Shown here piece by piece: positions 6,147-9,891 of a DNA stretch of 9,891 bases (positions are counted from its first letter, which is position 1; each line of letters starts with the position of its first letter). The notes beneath the pieces were generated by a model, which did no database searches, was not told where the DNA came from, and saw nothing but the letters and a program-made list of their open reading frames with translations. The DNA comes from an uncultured Clostridia bacterium (GTDB lineage: Bacteria > Bacillota > Clostridia > Christensenellales > UBA1242): NCBI GenBank assembly GCA_948439925.1, contig CAOJNR010000033.1, forward strand, positions 1 to 9,891, written 5' to 3'. The translations under genes were made by a program, and so were the position numbers.

Positions 6147-6175
6147 ATTGTAAACTATTTTTTTTATTTTGTCAA
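6147..6175 (-). promoter_or_regulatory. Sigma-A promoter for tRNA-Leu and operon
   Basis: On the minus strand TTGACA (6175-6170) and TACAAT (6152-6147) are separated by exactly 17 bases. The predicted start is about 60 bases before the tRNA. The leader includes a GC-rich stretch (plus strand GCGGGACCCCACACCGC, 6104-6120) with a small GCGG/CCGC stem that is not followed by U residues, so it is not read as a terminator. Confidence 0.8.
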
Positions 6176-6232
6176 TTCAAACTAATGAATAAAAAAGTTT
6201 TCGGTCAAATTGGATTCTTATCAACAAAACTC

Positions 6233-6261
6233 TTGCGAAGAAGCTTGCAATTTGATATAAT
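6233..6261 (+). promoter_or_regulatory. Sigma-A promoter of the two-helix membrane protein
   Basis: TTGCGA (6233-6238), a 17-base spacer, and TATAAT (6256-6261) preceded by TG (extended -10). The predicted transcript starts only about ten bases before the ATG, so the leader is hardly longer than the ribosome binding site. Confidence 0.75.
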
Positions 6262-6278
6262 AATTTCAGAGAGGAATT

Positions 6279-6878
6279 ATGAAAAAGACAAGAGTTGAAA
6301 TCAACAAAAATGTGCAAACCGAAAACCCAGAAGAAGTTGAAAAAAGTGAAATTAAAGAAAACATGAAAGTGGATATCCAAGCACAAAAATCAGATTCTGC
6401 AAAACCTCAAACTGAGCAACGTGCCACTGAAATTCCTAACACAATCAGTGATATTAACGACGACAAACGTCGCTCATATATCCTTTCTGGAAGCATTTTG
6501 TTGACCGTTGGACTTTTGCTTTTTATCGGCTGTTTTGTTTGGACATTTATTGCTGACTCAACCATTGAACTCACTCGTCTTGAACGCGCAATTCCTTTGA
6601 TTGTTATGTTTGTTTCGCTTGTGCCAATGTTAATCGGTATTTCACTGATTGTTATCGCTAACAAAAAATGGAAAAGCCATAGCAAAAATTTGGAAAGTGT
6701 TTCATCACAAGACAAACACGATATTAGACCTAAGAAATATCCAAAGAAAAATCGCAATCCACGTCTTGGCGAAATTGCATACTGGCGAGTTGACGAAACA
6801 TCGCCCGAAGAGAACACTCCTTTTGACTATGCGGAAGTTTCACTAAAAGAGAATAAAAGGAACATAAACGAAAAGTAG
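6279..6878 (+). CDS. Two-helix membrane protein of unknown function
   Basis: This 199-residue protein has no family I recognise. Residues 1-64 are hydrophilic and rich in Lys and Glu. Residues 67-91 (SYILSGSILLTVGLLLFIGC...) and 105-127 (IPLIVMFVSLVPMLIGISLI...) are two membrane helices joined by a short polar loop. Residues 128-199 are again polar and basic at first (KKWKSHSK). Basic residues flank the helices on the N-terminal side of the first (DDKRR) and C-terminal side of the second, predicting both ends in the cytoplasm. There is no signal peptide. The ATG has GAGG upstream (6271-6274) and its own promoter, and the gene ends at a hairpin terminator. It may anchor or sense something at the membrane, but nothing in the sequence says what. 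Confidence 0.8.
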   Translation: MKKTRVEINKNVQTENPEEVEKSEIKENMKVDIQAQKSDSAKPQTEQRATEIPNTISDINDDKRRSYILSGSILLTVGLLLFIGCFVWTFIADSTIELTRLERAIPLIVMFVSLVPMLIGISLIVIANKKWKSHSKNLESVSSQDKHDIRPKKYPKKNRNPRLGEIAYWRVDETSPEENTPFDYAEVSLKENKRNINEK

Positions 6879-6899
6879 AAAATTCAACTTTTTAAAGAA

Positions 6900-6927
6900 A
6901 AAAAGCACATCAAATTTTGTGCTTTTT
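6900..6927. terminator. Bidirectional terminator between convergent genes
   Basis: AAAAAGCACA (6900-6909) pairs perfectly with TGTGCTTTTT (6918-6927) around an eight-base loop. T-runs on both strands allow it to end the membrane-protein gene from the left and the PIN-domain gene from the right. Confidence 0.88.
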
Positions 6928-6935
6928 ATTTTTTC

Positions 6936-7706
6936 TTAGCTTTGTTCGTCTTGCAATTCTAAACATTCTTTGCAACTTTTCAATTTCGTATTGTCAGACG
7001 CGCGCAAATCTTCCAACCTTCTTTCTTTAATCATTTCTTTAATAAAGTAAAGTGGATACGGACTTGGAATAACACGTTGATTTTGCACAAACAAAATTCC
7101 TTCTAGTGCATTTATTGAACGCACGCCATGTGCTCTTCGCCAATATTTTTCCTTGTTGTAAACATCGCCCTTGATCTTGCCTTTTTCTTCTTTCTTTTTG
7201 GCTTTTAAAATCTCTTTTTCCACATAAACAAAATGTTTTGAATTGTTTGTTATCAAATTCAGTCCAGCAAGTGAAGCTTCTGCCATATTAATTGCGTCAG
7301 AACCTGGAACAAAGACATTTTCATCATTAACATAGCCAAAGAGTGTGAAGTAATCAAGTTGCTCTTTTCCACAATACTTTTGTGCTAGTTCAAAAACACT
7401 TTGACGATAACCATCATATTCTTCATCGCTAATGTCAGGCATTAAACAAAACTCATTTAGAAAATTTATATATTTATCAGTTTTTGGACACTCTTTCAAA
7501 ACTGTGCGTGTCACGACTGGCTTAATTTTGCCGTCGAGAATCAGTTTATAAAGTGGATATGTTCTTGTTTGGTCTAAGGCAGTCAAATAATTCACATCCA
7601 AACCCTCATTACAAACTGAAAAATGAAAGCATGAAAGCATTCTGAGAACATCGGTGTCAAGGGCTATATAAATCGGTGCGATTTTTCTTTCAACTTTTTT
7701 CTTCAA
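6936..7706 (-). CDS. PIN-domain-like nuclease protein, orphan
   Basis: This 256-residue protein has a PIN-type layout. The opening strand IYIALDTDVLRML has D17 and D19. VVTRTVLKEC follows with E72. Then comes SDAINMAEASLAGLNLITNN, with D137 and the terminal strand plus N154 where PIN proteins usually have D or N. These acidic residues would bind metal for RNA cleavage. The remaining ~95 C-terminal residues are basic and Lys-rich and are not part of the core fold. The start is TTG at 7706, with AAGGAG seven bases upstream, and no better ATG lies nearby. It has its own promoter with a palindrome in the spacer. Many PIN proteins are toxins with a small antitoxin gene beside them, but none is visible here, so an RNA-processing or orphan role is equally possible. 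Confidence 0.75.
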   Translation of the reverse strand: MKKKVERKIAPIYIALDTDVLRMLSCFHFSVCNEGLDVNYLTALDQTRTYPLYKLILDGKIKPVVTRTVLKECPKTDKYINFLNEFCLMPDISDEEYDGYRQSVFELAQKYCGKEQLDYFTLFGYVNDENVFVPGSDAINMAEASLAGLNLITNNSKHFVYVEKEILKAKKKEEKGKIKGDVYNKEKYWRRAHGVRSINALEGILFVQNQRVIPSPYPLYFIKEMIKERRLEDLRASDNTKLKSCKECLELQDEQS

Positions 7707-7725
7707 GTTTTATCTCCTTGAAATA

Positions 7726-7754
7726 ATTTTATCATATTAATATGCAAAATTCAA
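7726..7754 (-). promoter_or_regulatory. Promoter of the PIN-domain gene with palindromic spacer
   Basis: On the minus strand TTGAAT (7754-7749) and TAAAAT (7731-7726) lie 17 bases apart, with an extended TG before the -10. The spacer holds a perfect 12-base palindrome, CATATTAATATG (7733-7744), a candidate operator. Confidence 0.6.
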
Positions 7755-7796
7755 GTGTAAAATCAATTTATTTCACTTTTATTTTTGCCAGTTTTT

Positions 7797-7805
7797 TGAT
7801 ATAAT
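7797..7805 (+). promoter_or_regulatory. Extended -10 promoter of tRNA-Ser
   Basis: TGATATAAT is a perfect extended -10 element ending eight bases before the tRNA. No clear -35 is seen; the region upstream is a T-rich tract. The mature 5' end is probably almost the transcription start. Confidence 0.65.
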
Positions 7806-7813
7806 GAAAACAT

Positions 7814-7901
7814 GTAGAGATGACCGAGAGGTTGAAGGTGCACGCCTGGAACGCGTGTGAGGTGAAAGCCTCCGCAGGTTCGAATCCTGTTCTCTACGCC
7901 A
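7814..7901 (+). tRNA. tRNA-Ser (anticodon GGA)
   Basis: This is an 88-base class II tRNA with encoded CCA (7899-7901). The acceptor stem is GTAGAGA with TCTCTAC, the discriminator is G, and the anticodon stem CACGC/GCGTG holds the loop CTGGAAC, giving anticodon GGA. The long variable arm forms GAGGT/GCCTC, and the T-arm contains GGTTCGAATCC. The mazG-type gene starts 36 bases after it with no terminator between. Confidence 0.97.
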
Positions 7902-7937
7902 AACATACTAACTAAAAAGTCTTTTTGAGGGGGTAAT

Positions 7938-8258
7938 ATGGATAAAACATTAAGAGAAGTCCAAAAAGAAGTTGATGATTGGGCAAAGCAATTCAAAGAG
8001 CCTTATTTCCCACCTTTGTCGCGTATGGCTGCAATGACAGAGGAAGTTGGTGAAGTTGCTAGAATTGTAAATCGTATGTATGGTTCAAAAAAAGCTAAAC
8101 CCGAAGAGGCGATAGTAGATTTAGAAGAAGAACTGGGTGATGTTTTGTTTACATTAACTTGTATGGCAAATGCGGAAGGAATTAATCTTACAAGAGCATT
8201 TGAAAGAAAAATGAATAAAGTCAACACAAGAGATATTTCTCGTTTTGAAAAAAAATGA
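7938..8258 (+). CDS. MazG-like nucleotide pyrophosphohydrolase (YpjD type)
   Basis: This 106-residue single-domain MazG protein has the metal-binding signature EExxE as E35-E36-V-G-E39 and ExxD as E65-L-G-D68 within LEEELGDVLFTLTCMAN. GINLTRAFERKM and NTRD follow near the end, as in B. subtilis YpjD. MazG-type enzymes hydrolyse nucleoside triphosphates, often non-canonical or damaged ones, to monophosphate and pyrophosphate. Length fits the short YpjD group rather than the two-domain MazG. The ATG has GAGGGGG six bases upstream. The gene lies immediately downstream of tRNA-Ser and is probably expressed from the same promoter. No terminator is obvious behind it, so the small ORF at 8370 may share its transcript. 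Confidence 0.92.
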   Translation: MDKTLREVQKEVDDWAKQFKEPYFPPLSRMAAMTEEVGEVARIVNRMYGSKKAKPEEAIVDLEEELGDVLFTLTCMANAEGINLTRAFERKMNKVNTRDISRFEKK

Positions 8259-8369
8259 TTATCGCAAAATCAAATAAAAAAATCAAAAATAAGACCTTTT
8301 GAAATGTTGCTACATAGATTTTTAAATTTGACTATATTTAACAATCTTAGAAATTTAATAGGAGAAAAC

Positions 8370-8438
8370 ATGGACGAACTTATTGATATTTTTGATGACA
8401 AAACTGAATTTGGTAAGCCAACTTTTTATAGTGAATAG
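8370..8438 (+). CDS. 22-residue ORF, possible remnant of a NUDIX hydrolase
   Basis: ATG at 8370 is preceded by AGGAG at good spacing. The frame is short: MDELIDIFDDKTEFGKPTFY, then S, E and TAG, followed by a strong terminator. The sequence resembles the first strand of many NUDIX proteins (ELxDIxDxxxxxxG, then a Ser-Glu before the E/A-H segment). It stops just where the rest of such a domain would begin, and no continuation is seen in the other frames. It is either a truncated NUDIX gene or a true small peptide gene. A TTGACT lies at 8328-8333 but no good -10 matches it, so it may depend on read-through from the mazG-type gene. Confidence 0.45.
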   Translation: MDELIDIFDDKTEFGKPTFYSE

Positions 8439-8450
8439 TTAACACAACCA

Positions 8451-8480
8451 AAAAAGACAAGTAAAATTTCTTGTCTTTTT
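8451..8480. terminator. Bidirectional terminator
   Basis: AAAAAGACAAG (8451-8461) pairs with CTTGTCTTTTT (8470-8480) around an eight-base loop, with T-runs on both strands. It ends the tRNA-Ser/mazG/small-ORF unit and touches the stop codon of the gene on the other strand. Confidence 0.88.
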
Positions 8481-8866
8481 TATATTGCTTGTTCTTCACC
8501 TTCTAACAATGCCTTGTCAGATTTATTATGAATATCAATACAATCTTTTTTTGATTTTTGCTTTCTGTTTTGCTTTCTCAATTTGCTAAGATATGCCCTT
8601 TTTGCTGCATCCCTTTCTCTTGAACGTCGAGCCAAATCTCCCGCTCTTTTTCTTTCCGCTAATGTTTTGTCTTGCTCATCTTCTGTTCCAAAGTAAAACG
8701 CTACTTCATCAAAATCCCATTTCTCACAAGAGCCATCCAAATCCATTTCATCTTCATCGACATCATCGAAACTGGCTTCTTCCTCTCTTTCTTCTTCCTC
8801 GAAATCAAACCAAGTTTCTCTTCTGTCCTTTTCTTCTGGTAAATACTCGTCTGCCAATCTGCTCAT
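8480..8866 (-). CDS. Charge-segregated hypothetical protein
   Basis: This 128-residue protein has no family I recognise. Residues 6-66 are strongly acidic (for example EEEEREEE at 23-30 and DDVDEDEMDLDG at 34-45) with scattered aromatics (WFDF, WDFDEVAFYF). Residues 71-107 are strongly basic (ERKR, ARRSRERDAAKRAYLSKLRKQ, RKQKSKK). The last 20 residues are mixed. The reading frame is open back to a TTG at 8920, but that lies in the -35 box of the promoter. The ATG at 8866 has AGGAGG six bases before it and is taken as the start. Such opposed charges could mediate nucleic-acid or ribosome binding with a self-masking acidic half, but this is speculation. It has a consensus promoter, suggesting good expression. 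Confidence 0.75.
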   Translation of the reverse strand: MSRLADEYLPEEKDRRETWFDFEEEEREEEASFDDVDEDEMDLDGSCEKWDFDEVAFYFGTEDEQDKTLAERKRAGDLARRSRERDAAKRAYLSKLRKQNRKQKSKKDCIDIHNKSDKALLEGEEQAI

Positions 8867-8881
8867 AACTTTCCTCCTATT

Positions 8882-8920
8882 GTATATTACAAATATACCT
8901 TGTTTTTGAGTGATTGTCAA
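8882..8920 (-). promoter_or_regulatory. Consensus promoter with overlapping dyad
   Basis: On the minus strand TTGACA (8920-8915) and TATATT (8897-8892) are 17 bases apart, a near-ideal sigma-A promoter. A 7-bp inverted repeat, GTATATT/AATATAC (8882-8888 and 8892-8898), overlaps the -10 and start point and could be an operator. Confidence 0.8.
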
Positions 8921-8967
8921 TACCTAAATTGAAACTTTTTTCAAATTTTTTCACATTTTTTACTATC

Positions 8968-8996
8968 TTGACTAATACGTAATTTTGTGGTATACT
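8968..8996 (+). promoter_or_regulatory. Sigma-A promoter of the methyltransferase gene
   Basis: TTGACT (8968-8973), a 17-base spacer, and TATACT (8991-8996), with TG one base before the -10. The leader to the ATG is about 60 bases and contains a short GGTTT/AAACC hairpin. It faces away from the promoter at 8882-8920. Confidence 0.85.
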
Positions 8997-9063
8997 AATT
9001 TTGTAAAGTGATTTGAGAAGAAGGTTTAAAACCCTTTCCGATATCCAAACAAGAGGAAAAATT

Positions 9064-9750
9064 ATGAGAGAGAAAATTTTTAAGCCAAGTAAAACAGAAG
9101 ACTATGGAATCAAACTAATCCCCTATAACACAAAATATATGCTTTCAATCGGAATAAGCACAAGTGGATCGGCTGAAATTCGTATGGCAAAAAAATATGG
9201 CTCAGCAAAAATCATTGCAACCACACTTGACAAAAACGGCATGAACTTTGCAAAGAAAGTTATTTCAAAGTATGGCGTTTCCAGCCAAGTGAAAGTCAAA
9301 CTCGAAGATGTGCGCGACGAAATGATTTATCCAGATGAATGCTTTGACCTTGTTTATGCACGCCTTGTTCTTCACTATCTTTCAAAGCAAGAACTTGATA
9401 AAGCCCTTGATGAAATATATCGCGTGCTCAGGCCAGGCGGACTGTTCTATCTTGTTATGCATGACAAATCTGACCGCACAATCATGAAAAACTTTCGCTC
9501 ATACGATCCTGAAACCAATCTGACAACATATATCAGCGCAAATGGCCAGCTTGCACAAAGACAATTCTTCAAAGCCGATGAACTGGAAGATTTGCTTACT
9601 GATAAAGACTTCAAACTTGCATCCATAAAGCATTGGCGCGAAAAACTCTACGTTGACTTTGAACGCACAAAGGAACATAAGAAAAAGAGCAAGCTCATTT
9701 CAATAGTTGCTTTCAAACCAAACCCATGCCAAGACTATTGTGAGGAATAA
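9064..9750 (+). CDS. Class I SAM-dependent methyltransferase (Methyltransf_11-like)
   Basis: This 228-residue protein has a Rossmann methyltransferase core. The order is the motif I strand MLSIGISTSGSAEIRMA (26-42), the post-I strand IIATTLDKNG with acidic D56, then LEDVRDEMIYPDECFDLVYA, LHYLSKQELDKALDEIYRVL (motif around 103-122) and RPGGLFYLVMHDK. Motif I lacks the usual D/E-x-G-x-G-x-G: it reads S28-I-G30-I-S-T-S-G35. The last ~90 residues are family-specific and end in a Cys-containing tail. The frame is open back to a TTG at 9013, but the ATG at 9064 has AGAGG seven bases upstream and fits the length. Methyl acceptor unknown. The C-terminal RTKEHKKKSK stretch is basic. Confidence 0.85.
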   Translation: MREKIFKPSKTEDYGIKLIPYNTKYMLSIGISTSGSAEIRMAKKYGSAKIIATTLDKNGMNFAKKVISKYGVSSQVKVKLEDVRDEMIYPDECFDLVYARLVLHYLSKQELDKALDEIYRVLRPGGLFYLVMHDKSDRTIMKNFRSYDPETNLTTYISANGQLAQRQFFKADELEDLLTDKDFKLASIKHWREKLYVDFERTKEHKKKSKLISIVAFKPNPCQDYCEE

Positions 9751-9891
9751 ATACACTTACTTACTTTAAAAATGGAAGATAAGCAAAATTTTTCTGTTTA
9801 GTTTTTAATGTGCTACTTATTGAACCATATCAAAAACATTTGTTTCAAAATGAGCACACGCTCCCTAATAATATCGAACAGTCATTTTTTG
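9751..9891. other. Terminal intergenic stretch with imperfect inverted repeat
   Basis: No convincing gene starts here. An imperfect dyad is formed by TGTGCT (9809-9814) with AGCACA (9853-9858), and TTGAA (9820-9824) with TTCAA (9844-9848). A minus-strand frame is open from the window edge to a TAG at about 9816-9818, giving some 25 residues (…IIRERVLILKQMFLIWFNK); it could be the 3' end of a gene outside the window or chance. Confidence 0.3.

Noticed and set aside
6407..6817. 136-codon minus-strand frame opposite the membrane-protein gene
   Set aside because: It is a shadow of the plus-strand gene, which has a promoter, ribosome binding site and terminator; the minus frame has none.
7763..7996. 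Minus-strand frame of 77 codons
   Set aside because: It is the antisense of tRNA-Ser and the start of the mazG-type gene, a common spurious translation with no ribosome binding site.
8593..8868. 91-codon plus-strand frame opposite the charge-segregated protein
   Set aside because: It has no ribosome binding site, and its Leu/Pro/His-rich composition is what results from reading the opposite strand of Glu/Asp/Lys-rich codons.

Overview
The window comes from an AT-rich, low-GC Gram-positive bacterium, most likely an uncultured member of the Clostridia (Bacillota). The evidence is a Spo0A homologue with an intact DNA-binding domain, strong AAGGAG-type ribosome binding sites, sigma-A promoters with 17-base spacers, and tRNA genes that encode their own CCA. 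I cannot name a genus.

Layout. Positions 1-947 (+) hold the 3' part of a beta-propeller-like protein that ends at a strong terminator. Positions 1246-1998 (+) encode Spo0A behind a 298-base gap with two exact 0A boxes and an extended -10 promoter. Its receiver domain has Glu where the phosphoacceptor Asp should be. Positions 2136-6079 (-) look like one long transcription unit that starts at a consensus promoter (6147-6175). In transcription order it carries tRNA-Leu(UAG), a P-loop kinase-like protein, an ASCH protein, a GNAT acetyltransferase, a second ASCH protein, a frameshifted CYTH phosphohydrolase, a TfoX N-terminal-domain protein, and a CYTH-RdgB fusion. It closes at a terminator at 2093-2120. 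A two-helix membrane protein (6279-6878, +) and a PIN-domain protein (6936-7706, -) converge on a shared terminator. tRNA-Ser(GGA) (7814-7901) is followed directly by a MazG/YpjD-type pyrophosphohydrolase and a 22-codon ORF. A charge-segregated protein of unknown function (8480-8866, -) and a SAM methyltransferase (9064-9750, +) diverge from back-to-back consensus promoters.

How the genes fit together. Several products belong to families that clean up nucleotides or triphosphates: RdgB/HAM1, MazG, two CYTH proteins and a P-loop kinase-like protein. The two ASCH proteins flank an acetyltransferase, and some ASCH proteins are N4-acetylcytidine amidohydrolases. Both tRNA genes lie at the head of such genes with no visible terminator between. 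The ASCH-GNAT-ASCH block is clearly AT-richer than its surroundings and may be a later arrival.

The items I find most unusual are the Spo0A receiver lacking its phosphoacceptor Asp but keeping 0A boxes in its own upstream region, and the CYTH-RdgB fusion whose joint is a complete ribosome binding site plus ATG. Next come the CYTH gene broken by what looks like an 8-base insertion, and the tRNA-led operon itself. I see no CRISPR array, insertion sequence, rRNA or replication origin.
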